This document shows positions 34,888 through 44,179 of a DNA stretch of 64,000 bases, piece after piece (position 1 is the first letter of the stretch; every line of letters begins with the position of its first letter). The notes beneath the pieces were generated by a model. The model worked only from the letters and a program-made list of their open reading frames with translations, had not been told where the DNA came from and searched no databases. Source of the DNA: Nymphaea colorata (taxonomy: Eukaryota; Streptophyta; Magnoliopsida; Nymphaeales; Nymphaeaceae); contig NC_045143.1 of NCBI RefSeq assembly GCF_008831285.2, forward strand, positions 22,572,302 to 22,636,301, given 5' to 3'. A program made the translations under genes and the position numbers.

Positions 34888-37782
34888 AGTTGGTATCAGA
34901 GCCGTCGCACGGCTTGAGGAGTCAGATTTTTGAAGGGTTTTGTTGCTGTTCGCCTGAGAAGAGAAAACCGAGCGCAGGGGTCTGTTCAGATCGACGGCGC
35001 TAATTTCGGGGAGAGATTCCTCTGTCGAGCACCTACCCAACTTCTTCGTATACATCTTGGGATTGTTGTGGAATTTTGGGCGATTTTTGGAGCATTCTGG
35101 AGGGAGATATCGAATTTTGAAGACGGACTGGTTTTTCAGGCGTTTTCACCTCGCCGGCGAACTTCGACGGATTTCAGTCGATTGAAGACAGATTTCTTGT
35201 TCTCCAGCGGCCGATCAACCCCGAATTGGTTGGTCTTTAAACGGTTAGTGCAATCCCCATGATTTTCTGCAGATTAACCGTAGATTTCTCCTGCATTTGA
35301 ATCCGTTTTCCCTGTTTTTCCTCTTTTCGGCGACATCCGTTTGTTCCGGCCTTGATTCCGGTTGATTCGTTGTTTAATCCGTGTTGATGAGACGAGCATT
35401 CTAGACTAAATTCCGAGAAGATTGGGCTTTGAATCGTCGATTTTGGTTAAGAATTGGCTCCGGAATCAGCTTTTGAACATTTCCGGCTGTTTTCTGCATT
35501 TTTCGGCGATCGCGAGAAATTCCGGCGCAATCGACGAATCTCGGCGGAATATTCCGTCGCGTTTCGCCGTGTTCTTCGGTCCTTGGCAGCGTGTCGGTGT
35601 TACGTGTCAGAATCAGGAGCGGTTCGCAGTGACACGCGAGTCCCGTCGAGTCCACCATCACAACTCGGCCGTGTCCCGCCGTGTCCCGCCTCAAATCCCG
35701 CTTCACCTCCGACCTCGAGGACACGGTGTCCCGCATCACACGAATCCCGGCAAAATACGAAGAGCCGCCAGCGTGTCCGACGTGTCTTCAGCCTCATCAC
35801 ACGTGTCCGACTACCAGGACACCGTCCGAGGCAGATTCCAGCGTTATCAGACCTGCGTTTTTCCAGAATATGCATCAACTTCCAGAGATCGGTGCAGCCA
35901 GCTCAGGAATCGGTTTTTCGAGCTCTTAGGTGCGTTGGAACCGGCTGTTTGTCTACTTTCTGGCAGCCAAGTTTCAGTTCATTTGGATGCAAGTTCGATC
36001 CGGGGCAGTCGATTGAGTGAGGACTGGTCTGGGCGACTTTTTCTGACTGATACACAGCCTGAACCTGCCAGCGACCACAGTCTGAGGCGTCACTTTCAAC
36101 TACGCCGAATTCTTCTGTGTTGATCGGATGCCAACGCTTTTGGTGGCGTTGGAAAGCCACGGATCTTAAGAAAATTTAGGCACCAGCTTGATGATTTTTG
36201 GACATCGGAGCTGAGAGATATAGGTTTTTAACTGGAGGCTGGTCTGAGAAGCCGCCTGAAACCCGACCTGAGCCTGTCGACCGACTGAAAAACAGGGTTG
36301 AGGCGTCACTTTGAATTGCTCCGAATTCTTCTGTGTTGATCGGATGCCGATGCTTTTGGTGGCTTGGAAAGCCACGGATCTTAAGAAAATTTAGGCACCA
36401 TTTTTGTGATTTTTGGACTCCGGACCAGGGAGATACTGATTTTTGAAGCGACGAAGGTCCCTGTCGCCTGCTTCATCCTGTTTTCAGACTCACCAGATTT
36501 TCAAGGAGAATACGCGTCCGCCGGCGCTTCCGGCGACTGCCACACCCCATCTACATCTTCTCCTGGAGTTTACTCGTGCATCTGGTGACATTTCCAAGCA
36601 CTTTCCTTACTTACTCGTACTCATGAACTGTCTTTGATTGTGCTTGTCTTCTTTTATTGGACTGAGCTGCGCGAGCAAGGAGCTACCTTACCTCGACGAC
36701 CTGATTCCGAGGACCATACCCCGTAGCTGAGGAGGAGGTCCAGCTAGCATTCGACTGGGCTGGACGTGGGAGAAGGAAGGGCGTTCGCTGGCGCCATTCC
36801 AGCGATTGCTTCCCCCTACACGACTGGACTTAGGGGTTTCTTTGTTCACGGTGACGTGCATCCCCTTCTCCCATTTTCTGTTGCTGCTATACTTTTCAGT
36901 GACTACTGTTGCTCCCATTGCTAGACAAGGAGCTACACGTGGCTGCATTGCTTGGAGGCGCCACCCATCGAAGGAGCGAGGCTGCTGAATACGGGGGTGC
37001 AGCACGGCTGCCGGTTTTAGTTGCGAGGGTGGTTGTATTTGCTTTTATCCCTGCCACCGGCACCCCTGACTTGGGCTCCTCCTTGTGCACCTTGCACGGG
37101 ACACAGCCCGGCAGTGGGAAGACTTACCCAAGGGCACGAAGGGTGTGGTTTGTACGTTCTAGGCATGGATTGTTGAGTGAGATGGGAGAGATTTAAATCC
37201 ATGTATCGAATGCATCTGTAATATTTAAAGCCACCATACTCTTGAGAGTCCTTGTTGTGAGGTTGGGCTGGGTTTTGTATTCCACTGGGCAAGCTAGGGC
37301 TTTGACGAGCCGGGAAAAACTTGTACAAGCCATCCTTGTGAGGTAGGAGCAGCACCTCTATATTCCTCGGCAGGGGGCAGGCAGTGGTCTTCGCCAGCCG
37401 GCAGTGTTAGAGAGGGCGACGACCAGCTGGGCAGCTTAGTGCAGACGGCCAGCGAGACGGTGAGCAGCATAGCGCAGTAGATTGCGTGGGCGATGTTGGA
37501 CGACAGGTCGACGCCAGCCGATCAGAGACGGTAGTGGGCAAGAGGCGACCCGGGGCGCAACAGCTGGGCCGAGGGACGACGCCAGCCGAGCAGCGGCCGT
37601 CCCACGCCGCGCGACTAAGGTAGCGTGGACGGACAACAGGTCGACGACCTGCCGAGCAGTGAGGTGTAGTCGGCCATTTCGGCCCGGCCACACCGTGACA
37701 GGCGGGCGACGCCAGCTGAGGAGGGCAGCATCGCGAGGGCGATCAGTCGGCCACAGCGGCAGCGAGCAGCCACTTTCACGCG
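34888..37782 (+). other. E3 leader, about 2.9 kb
   Basis: The primer site TGGTATCAGAGCC is at 34891-34903. The stretch holds no supported gene. It contains a GTGTCC/CCCG-rich part at 35630-35840, a two-copy tandem repeat of period 216 bp (36084 onward), and at about 37138-37350 the GTGTGGTTTG...GAGTGAG...TGTATCG module that in other families lies inside the LTR just upstream of the primer site. The last 350 bp before the ORF are GC-rich with repeated CGACG and GCCAGC words. Confidence 0.75.
36084..36445 (+). repeat. Tandem repeat, period about 216 bp, in the E3 leader
   Basis: GAGGCGTCACTTT begins at 36084 and again at 36300. Both copies continue through CGAATTCTTCTGTGTTGATC and GGAAAGCCACGGATCTTAAG. 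The second copy is incomplete and diverged. Confidence 0.85.
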
Positions 37783-40700
37783 ATGGCTAAGGGCGCTAAG
37801 GATAAAGCGCCTATGGTTGCCGAGGACACCGAGGCGCATGACGACGTGACGACCGTGCAGGGCGCGGCCGAGCGACAGCCACGAGGAGAGACGTACTCCT
37901 CCCGAGCGGCCAACACCGACTTGAATGTGTGGAGATCTGAGCTGAGCCAGCAATTTGAGACATTTGGGATGATGTTCCAAGATAACATCAACCAAATGAT
38001 GAGCCGATTCGGTGCCGACATGGGAGCAGCCCCACGGCAAGTTCGAGAGAGGGTCGATCCCTTAGAGGCCACCAGCCAATGGGCTAGGGACGACCCTAAC
38101 CCCGACGAAAGAGGGATGAGGCGAGGCCATTACGAGTTCGGGGAGCCCTCCCATAGGGACCCGAACATGGGGCAAAGAGGACCTCACGCTCCTTCCCGAG
38201 CCCAAGACCGTCAAGGGGATTATTCACTTGGGTGGCCAGCCGAGAGCCGGGGGAGCCACCACTTGACTCCACCCGACCCCAAAAGTTGGGCCAACACGGA
38301 CACCCCCGCGGATAAAGAAGATAGGGGAAGGTCACCTGGCGCTAGGAGTAACGAGGCCTATCAAACCGGCGGTATGCCGGCAAGAGCGTTCGAAAGGGGG
38401 GATTTCGGCCAGCGGGACCCCGGGCAGTTTGACCAGATGCCTTCCGAGCGACAGCCACCGAGATTGGGACAGCATGCGGGCAGAGGGGTCTTTAGAGGAC
38501 ACGGCCAGACGCGGGCAGAAAGGTGGCGGCAGGGCGCCAGGCCCTTTGACGAGCCTCCTCCACGCTATGAGATAGGAGCTCCACCCGATCCCATACCAGG
38601 ATTCCCGAGAAACTTGGCGACCCTTGGCTTTCCCCCACCGAGGCCCGAACACGGAGAGAGGAGGACTGATAGCAACCCAGCTCTCGCCCATCAAACCAGT
38701 TCTGGAAGGGGCAGATTAGGGCCTGACAGGGCTGAGAGAGTTCAAGCCACGCCTCCCTTGGACGCCAAGAAAGATAGGAGCGGAGCGGTGCCGAGGGGAG
38801 GAGAGCTCCCTTGCAGCCAAGGTAGCGTCGGAATAGAGTTGAGAACTCAACAGCCCATCAAGCGATACTCTAGGCATGATCCCATCAAAAGCAAAATGGA
38901 AACCTGCTGGACCCCGACTTCCGAACTTACCCAGCGGTTTGATGAGCTTGGCGCAGTGGTCATGGAAGGCTTGAGCAACACTCTCAAACGGTTTAGAGCA
39001 GAATTAGGGACTGCCACAACGCAGGTCCATGAGAGGATGGACAGCATTGAGGTTCTTCAAAAAGAGGGCTTGGGGTATGGCGGTACAGCCACCCCACCGC
39101 CGATCGATGGTAAATTCCAACTGGGTTGGGGTTTTCAGAACTTCCCCCTCCTAGGCGGAAACGTCAGCCCACTCCCGGACATGTTCACAGCTAAACCCAT
39201 GCAGCCCTCTCAGCTAACGGTCAACCCCGTAAGGGAACCAGACCTGTTTCAGCCTATGGTAAGGCCGCGGGAAACCCCGAACCATTGGGAAGCACACGAA
39301 CCGCCCTTGTCCAGTTGTGGACAGACCCAACCTTGTCATCTTGAGGGTGGAAGGAATGAAGAGGGTGCTGACCGAGGAAGGAAGGACAGCTCCAAACAGG
39401 GTCTAAGTCTTAGATATAAGCTGAAACGGAAAACCAAACTGAAGTGTAGATGGGTTCCTCGCTTACAAGGTAAACCGCATGGAGTTCAGCAAGGGTCAAA
39501 CCAGCGGAGTTCTACAGGCCCATACACTGCCTATAATCACATCTATCTCGGGCTGAAATGGCAGGAAATGGCTGGAGACAAGGGAGGTGAAGATGTATAT
39601 GAGATGGGTCTAGAAGAGGGGGAATCCCGAGCGGCTAGACAGCCGGCGGAAGCACGGGATTCCAGCAATCAGCCGAAGTTTGGTGAGCTACTTCCTAGAG
39701 TAGATTCAGACCTTCCTATGGATCCAACTTCGGCCCCCACCCGAGGTGACCGCCACCCAAGAGGGTCTCATCCGTTCCCTGACCATACTTGGCAAGGACA
39801 GCATGATAGAAGGGGGACGGGGTGCCCGGAGAGACACCCATCGGCGACGCTAGTTCAGTGCTCACCCACCGAGTATGGGAAAACTCATTGTAGGAGCATC
39901 CTAGCTGGTTCAGCGGCTATTTGGGAACAATCGTCAGTACCCAACTCGAGTTGTATCAGCTTGGAGATTCTAGAGACGCCAAGCATGTGTGTCAAAAGGA
40001 GCGACACCGAGCCAGCTAGACCTCTAGCCAAGGAGGACAAGGATACCCCGGTTCTCAGCCAAAGGCGTGAACCCTTGTTGACCATACACAGCAAGGATGC
40101 ACTAAAACAGAGTGAGGAACCGGCTGCGTGCAACCAAGTCTATCTTGGACCAGAATGGTTGAAGTCACCCAAGACGGGAGGGACACATGCTTCCGAAGCC
40201 ATGAGGGAAGCGGGCAGGACTTATGACAGCCGCAATTCGTTAAGTATTAAAGGGTCTTCCCCAAACAAGGGGCGTCGGGCTGAAGAGGTGTCAAGGACAA
40301 GTGTTCCTCCCACCCAACCGGTAGCCCTCCTACCTTGGCCTAAACATGCAGGCATCTTGGGAAGAGGACCTCCCAGAATGGTCCAACCCACTGACGAGAA
40401 GGCAGCCCATCACCCTAAAGCCGGGCATGTCGGAAGGATACAAATCCCATGTTGGGCAGCCCGAAGCGGTGAGAGTTACTCCTCGGTTGCCACCTTTTAT
40501 GATCGACGTAGATGGACCGGGTATAGGAGGCCTAAAAGTCCCTCCCAACAGCCACCTAGGGGGGAGCTAAACCGAGAGATGCCTCCACATTGTATGAGAC
40601 TTCCTTCCGCATGTACCAAGGGGCCTAACATTACTAAGAGCAGCCCGAAGGCTTCATCATCACAAGGCTTTCCATGTAAGGTGGGAGTCTTGGCCTCACG

Positions 40701-42117
40701 AGAGGAAGGTGGAGATGAGTTGGACCAAGTGGCTAAGGCCGAATTCAGGACTGCCTACCACCACCTAGTGGAAGAGAGGACCGAGCCCAAGGTGGGGCTC
40801 ATACCGCCTGCCATTCGAGAGGGACACCAGCCACTTGCGTGGGACACGGCAAGCAAGAGAAAGGGTTTTCCGCAAGCCGACAAGGGTGGGCAGCAACCTA
40901 GCTGTTCTCCATTTCTTCGTCGGTGCTTGACTCCCCTAGAACCGATGATTCCTGACAAGAGGGGACCAAGCACCCATGCGGGAGCGAAATGGGGACCAAG
41001 ACGCCCATGTGGACGGCCCCCTAGCCTCAAGGACAGATCTAGGGGAGAGGTTTCCTCCGAGCCTCCAACCGGATCTCTCAAGGGAGACGGTAAGGATGTA
41101 TACAACCGGGGTGATGAGAGTAAGGACCGAAGTGGGCACCCCAACCATGGAGATGGGGGCCTAATGCTGCGAGGATACATCCATACCATGGGCGTGGTAT
41201 TGCTTGTGGATGGCAATCTCTCTTGTAACCTCATAAACCGCCAAGTTGCTCGATGGATTTGGGGAGGGACAAAGGGACACTTCACTTACGATAGAAAGGT
41301 TGGAGGCGACATAAGGGAGCCCCTTGGAGCTGAGTGCAAGGACGTGAAAATCCAGATCCAAGGACATAAGTTTTGGGCAGATCTATATGTGTTTGTGGGG
41401 TGTGGACCCGATGTGATCCTAGGCAGCCCTTGGCTGGAAACACTAAGGGATGTTGTCCTGAGCCTGAGTGACTTAACAGTCCGGTTCACCAAGGGAAAGG
41501 AGGGTGAAGTGACCCTTTTTGCCTTGGGACATGACACCACTTCTAAGGGTACCGTGGACGAAGGGACGGCCGACCACTACTTCCAAATGGCCGCACCCAA
41601 CGTGCACGGTGGGGCGCCACTTCTGCCCAACTTCAGACCTCCACTTCTACCTCATAGGGTCACAATTCAGCCATCAGACAAGGACAGTCATTTCAGCCCC
41701 GACCGTTCGTTTATGGGGCAAACACATACTGCTTGGGATCCCGGTGGGGAAGGGCGACGTTCAAGGGGTTTTCCGCGTGTCCGTAATAGGCAATGTCGTA
41801 GACATGGGCGAGAAAGAGAGAAGGCTGGCCGTATGATAGGGAGGTTACTTATGGTAGGAGCCTGCGGACAGGCTCCATCTAAGGGGGATGGATCTGATAC
41901 GGGCCATCCTTCGGCGACCAGGAGGAGGGCCGCAGCCGGCATCGTCAGGGCGCCAGGCCGCGCGCAGCTCACAGCTGAGACAGGCCATGCGCCAGGAGGA
42001 AGGGGTGGTGACCCCGGTTCTGAGCGGAGGGAGGTTACAGCCTGCGGCAGAGAGCTTGACTTCGCTCAGGAGCAGCCGCGGGAAGCTAGTCCCGCTGCCC
42101 GGCAGAGGATGCGCTAG
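37783..42117 (+). CDS. E3 protein, 1444 aa, retropepsin-like remnant near the C-terminus
   Basis: Intact frame from an ATG in good plant context (GCGATGGC) to a stop inside the 3' LTR. I do not recognise the protein as a whole. Visible: a helical segment at about residues 50-97 (LSQQFETFGMMFQDNINQ...) that recurs in diverged form at about 379-425 (LTQRFDELGAVVMEGLSN...), suggesting an internal duplication of a Gag-like N-terminal coil. A second repeated motif has the form N-x-V/I-YLG-x2-W near residues 585 and 783. A retropepsin-like region at about 1125-1240 has LLVDGNLSCNLI in place of the usual D-S/T-G motif, and VILGSPWLETL like the second conserved protease block; the catalytic triplet is DGN, so activity is doubtful. 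There is no RT, RNase H or integrase. The last 74 codons lie in the LTR (GQAPSKGDGSDTG, then GGRGGD). Likely a derivative of a gag-protease frame that lost pol; function unknown. Confidence 0.8.
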   Translation: MAKGAKDKAPMVAEDTEAHDDVTTVQGAAERQPRGETYSSRAANTDLNVWRSELSQQFETFGMMFQDNINQMMSRFGADMGAAPRQVRERVDPLEATSQWARDDPNPDERGMRRGHYEFGEPSHRDPNMGQRGPHAPSRAQDRQGDYSLGWPAESRGSHHLTPPDPKSWANTDTPADKEDRGRSPGARSNEAYQTGGMPARAFERGDFGQRDPGQFDQMPSERQPPRLGQHAGRGVFRGHGQTRAERWRQGARPFDEPPPRYEIGAPPDPIPGFPRNLATLGFPPPRPEHGERRTDSNPALAHQTSSGRGRLGPDRAERVQATPPLDAKKDRSGAVPRGGELPCSQGSVGIELRTQQPIKRYSRHDPIKSKMETCWTPTSELTQRFDELGAVVMEGLSNTLKRFRAELGTATTQVHERMDSIEVLQKEGLGYGGTATPPPIDGKFQLGWGFQNFPLLGGNVSPLPDMFTAKPMQPSQLTVNPVREPDLFQPMVRPRETPNHWEAHEPPLSSCGQTQPCHLEGGRNEEGADRGRKDSSKQGLSLRYKLKRKTKLKCRWVPRLQGKPHGVQQGSNQRSSTGPYTAYNHIYLGLKWQEMAGDKGGEDVYEMGLEEGESRAARQPAEARDSSNQPKFGELLPRVDSDLPMDPTSAPTRGDRHPRGSHPFPDHTWQGQHDRRGTGCPERHPSATLVQCSPTEYGKTHCRSILAGSAAIWEQSSVPNSSCISLEILETPSMCVKRSDTEPARPLAKEDKDTPVLSQRREPLLTIHSKDALKQSEEPAACNQVYLGPEWLKSPKTGGTHASEAMREAGRTYDSRNSLSIKGSSPNKGRRAEEVSRTSVPPTQPVALLPWPKHAGILGRGPPRMVQPTDEKAAHHPKAGHVGRIQIPCWAARSGESYSSVATFYDRRRWTGYRRPKSPSQQPPRGELNREMPPHCMRLPSACTKGPNITKSSPKASSSQGFPCKVGVLASREEGGDELDQVAKAEFRTAYHHLVEERTEPKVGLIPPAIREGHQPLAWDTASKRKGFPQADKGGQQPSCSPFLRRCLTPLEPMIPDKRGPSTHAGAKWGPRRPCGRPPSLKDRSRGEVSSEPPTGSLKGDGKDVYNRGDESKDRSGHPNHGDGGLMLRGYIHTMGVVLLVDGNLSCNLINRQVARWIWGGTKGHFTYDRKVGGDIREPLGAECKDVKIQIQGHKFWADLYVFVGCGPDVILGSPWLETLRDVVLSLSDLTVRFTKGKEGEVTLFALGHDTTSKGTVDEGTADHYFQMAAPNVHGGAPLLPNFRPPLLPHRVTIQPSDKDSHFSPDRSFMGQTHTAWDPGGEGRRSRGFPRVRNRQCRRHGREREKAGRMIGRLLMVGACGQAPSKGDGSDTGHPSATRRRAAAGIVRAPGRAQLTAETGHAPGGRGGDPGSERREVTACGRELDFAQEQPREASPAARQRMR
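41881..41892 (+). other. E3 polypurine tract
   Basis: AAGGGGGATGGA two bases before the 3' LTR; codes KGDG in the ORF. Confidence 0.85.
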
Positions 42118-43136
42118 ACAGGGCAAGACGCGCCGGGAGGCTTGGCCTCCATCGCCCGGGCAGGGGCGAGGTCAGAGAAGGCTGAGCACTGCCTGGCCGA
42201 ACAGCGGCCAGGGGCAGGAGAGGCGGACGGCAGCACTGTCGGCGGCTGCCCAGTTGACCCGCAGCCACCGCCGAGCGACACCCGAGCGCTCGGCGGGCTG
42301 GCCGACGGGCCTGCGGGCGACCCACCTGGCGACACGGCTACAGGCGGACGACTGGACGCGGCCACACCCGGCCGAGAGGGCTCGGCAGCGGCAGGCAGAC
42401 ACCAGCCAGAGAGGGCTTCAGCGGGACACGCCCACGAGGTGATGCTTGACACCATGCTAGTGGCGTGACATGGTATAGGGGGACACTTCGGGAATAACCG
42501 AACACAGATCAGGAGTTGTGAGGCGGGTCGGCCCGTCATTTTGTAGACCCGGATCCATGTGCAGTCTTATGGATCCGAGCGCAGACTTTTTAGGGGGATC
42601 CGGACTGGGGTCCGGACCCGCTTTTATTCTTCGTCTTCCTCCTTTATAAAGGAGAGGAAGCCATTGTTGCTTCCTTATGCAAGAAGAGGATTACCAAGAG
42701 GGCAAATACCTGGATGCTTTGCCCAGAAGGTCGCCGGACGTTCTTCCCGGCGGCAGCCCCCTTGGATTTCCTTCTTCTTCATCATCAATGAGATCTACAT
42801 TTCCATCTTCCTCCGTTTCTCCCTGTTCTTCACCATTTCCAGCAACCATGGCAGCCGTGCTGGTGATCTCCATCGATTGAAGCCCATTCCAGCGAAGGAG
42901 ACTCCAACCGGAAGCCACCCCACGCGTATCTCATCATTTTCCCTCTTCCATCCAACGCCAAATCCACCGCACGATCCTCCGTTAGCCTCCCAACCGACTG
43001 CATTTCCCTCTGCGTTTTCCCCTTCACCGAACCAGGTTACTGTTCCATTGAAGAACTCCTCCCCATGCGTGATCCAGGGCGATCAGCGACCACGGACGGC
43101 TGCCTCCGGCATCCCTCTCGGCTGTGGATCCCAACA
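41895..43136 (+). repeat. E3 3' LTR
   Basis: 1242 bp, TGATACGGGCC...GATCCCAACA. TATAAA at 42645-42650 lies in the perfect palindrome CTCCTTTATAAAGGAG and marks the likely U3 promoter. Holds the end of the E3 ORF (to 42117); other open frames on both strands overlap without support. Confidence 0.93.
42645..42650 (+). promoter_or_regulatory. TATA box of the E3 3' LTR
   Basis: TATAAA about 750 bp into the LTR, followed by the start of the segment conserved in both LTRs. The matching region is deleted from the 5' LTR. Confidence 0.6.
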
Positions 43137-43141
43137 CCTAG
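43137..43141. repeat. Target-site duplication of E3 (right), CCTAG
   Basis: Matches 34096-34100; after it the LTR2c sequence resumes with ACACGACCGC. Confidence 0.96.
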
Positions 43142-43543
43142 ACACGACCGCTAATCGACGAGCCTACCTAGGGTTTTGGGTGTGGTTTGTTACGTGTAGA
43201 CGTGGTTTGTGTGGTTTGAAGGTTTGCATTGAGTGAGTTGTGAGAGTACTTTTGTATCGCGCACGCTTGTACGGCCTCACATCCCTCGTAGTTTTCTGTA
43301 GTAGGCTTTGCTTTAGTTAGGTTTTTGGGATTACCCTTCCGTGTATTCACGTCCTATTGGGTTTGCGCCGGGGTCCTGTCCGGCCGGGTAGTTCTTTGTA
43401 TTATTTGTTTAGGTTTCTTTGGTCTAGATTCCTCGAGGCGATCTTGGCAATAGGACCTCGACTCCTTGGGTCGGCCCGTTGGGGTCGGGATCCTAACAGA
43501 CCTCGACTCCTTGGGTCGGCCCGTTGGGGTCGGGTTCCTAACA
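43142..43543 (+). repeat. LTR2c, right part, with a duplicated terminus
   Basis: Continues the third array LTR through the GTGTGGTTTG module to CCTAACA at 43498. Then GACCTCGACTCCTTGGGTC...CCTAACA is repeated at 43499-43543. The first copy has GGGATCC before the end (as LTR2b), the second GGGTTCC (as LTR2a). The GCTGA duplication follows the second copy. Confidence 0.9.
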
Positions 43544-43548
43544 GCTGA
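43544..43548. repeat. Target-site duplication of E2 array (right), GCTGA
   Basis: Matches 14986-14990. Confidence 0.9.
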
Positions 43549-43553
43549 CCCAT
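43549..43553. repeat. Target-site duplication of E4 (left), CCCAT
   Basis: CCCAT precedes the TG of E4; CCCGT follows its end at 56755-56759. One transition separates them. They belong to remnant R, whose E5 counterpart reads CCCGT on this strand, so the left copy is the one that changed. Confidence 0.8.
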
Positions 43554-44171
43554 TGTTACGGACCTACCCAGCAGTCCAGACCCAGCAGAGGCCGAGCCGG
43601 CCGGATCCAGCCGAAGGAAGCGTAAGGCTTCCGATCTTTGGGCTCGTTCTCTTCAGTGCATCAAGGCCAATCCCAAGGAGATGCAGGAAGCACCAGAGTT
43701 AGTTGCAGCGGGAGGAGTGGGAGGAGCAACTAGGTCATCAACGGTGCTCAAGCATGTCCAGTCTCAAGGTGACTTAGGTTCCAGTTTAGGGCTCGCCAAG
43801 CTAGAATTATCCAAACCAAGCGAGTCCACTTCATGCGACCCTTGAGACGTCCTAAGATCCAAATCTTAGGTAAACGGTTCGGTCAAACCTGACCAAGCCC
43901 TTGTGACAAGCAACCGAAGTGAGGGCGGGTCCCCTCACGAGGTCCCCACCCTGGGTTCAAAAGATCCAGGGGTTCGAACCTTTTTCTATGCGTATGGGCA
44001 CTAGGCCCGGTTTTGTTTATATGTTTATAAAGCAAATAAATTCGTTCTTAGGCTTGTCAATAGTAGGATTCGAGGTAGGAACCTAGCCTAGCGGGTTGTG
44101 CTTGGCATTTTGGATTTGGGTCTTGGGTAGAGAGTGAGATCTGGATTGTAGACTCGCTCAAATAGGATTAG

Positions 44172-44179
44172 TATAAATT
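44172..44179 (+). promoter_or_regulatory. Candidate TATA box of LTR4
   Basis: TATAAATT about 620 bp into the LTR, equivalent in place to the TATATA of LTR1; the 3' LTR has the same sequence near 53493. Confidence 0.5.

Larger units (their letters stand above)
34101..43136 (+). mobile_element. E3: nested non-autonomous LTR element with a 1444-codon ORF
   Basis: LTRs at 34101-34887 and 41895-43136 (TGATACGGGCC...CCAACA in the 3' copy, CGCAACA in the 5' copy), primer-binding site at 34891-34903, polypurine tract at 41881-41892, and CCTAG duplication. It has one large ORF with a decayed protease-like domain and no RT, RNase H or integrase. Its terminal bases TGATACG are shared with the E2 and E5 families. 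It is younger than the array because it interrupts LTR2c. Confidence 0.94.
14991..43543 (+). mobile_element. E2: tandem LTR-body-LTR-body-LTR array of FHA-coding elements
   Basis: Three same-orientation LTRs (14991-19259, 22668-26888, and 30137-34100 resumed at 43142-43543) flank two bodies (19260-22667, 26889-30136). Each body has its own primer-binding site and polypurine tract, and only the outer ends carry the GCTGA duplication. This is the product expected from unequal LTR-LTR recombination or from insertion of a dimeric cDNA. Neither body shows gag, RT or integrase, so the element is non-autonomous. E3 is nested in the third LTR. Confidence 0.93.

Noticed and set aside
36909-37355. Short open frames in the E3 leader
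   Set aside because: Frames on both strands overlap each other across the conserved U5-like module; no start context or domain supports coding.
42640-42655. Palindrome CTCCTTTATAAAGGAG as a terminator or protein site
   Set aside because: It contains the best TATA box of the LTR; a palindrome around TATAAA can arise by chance and has no counterpart in the other families.
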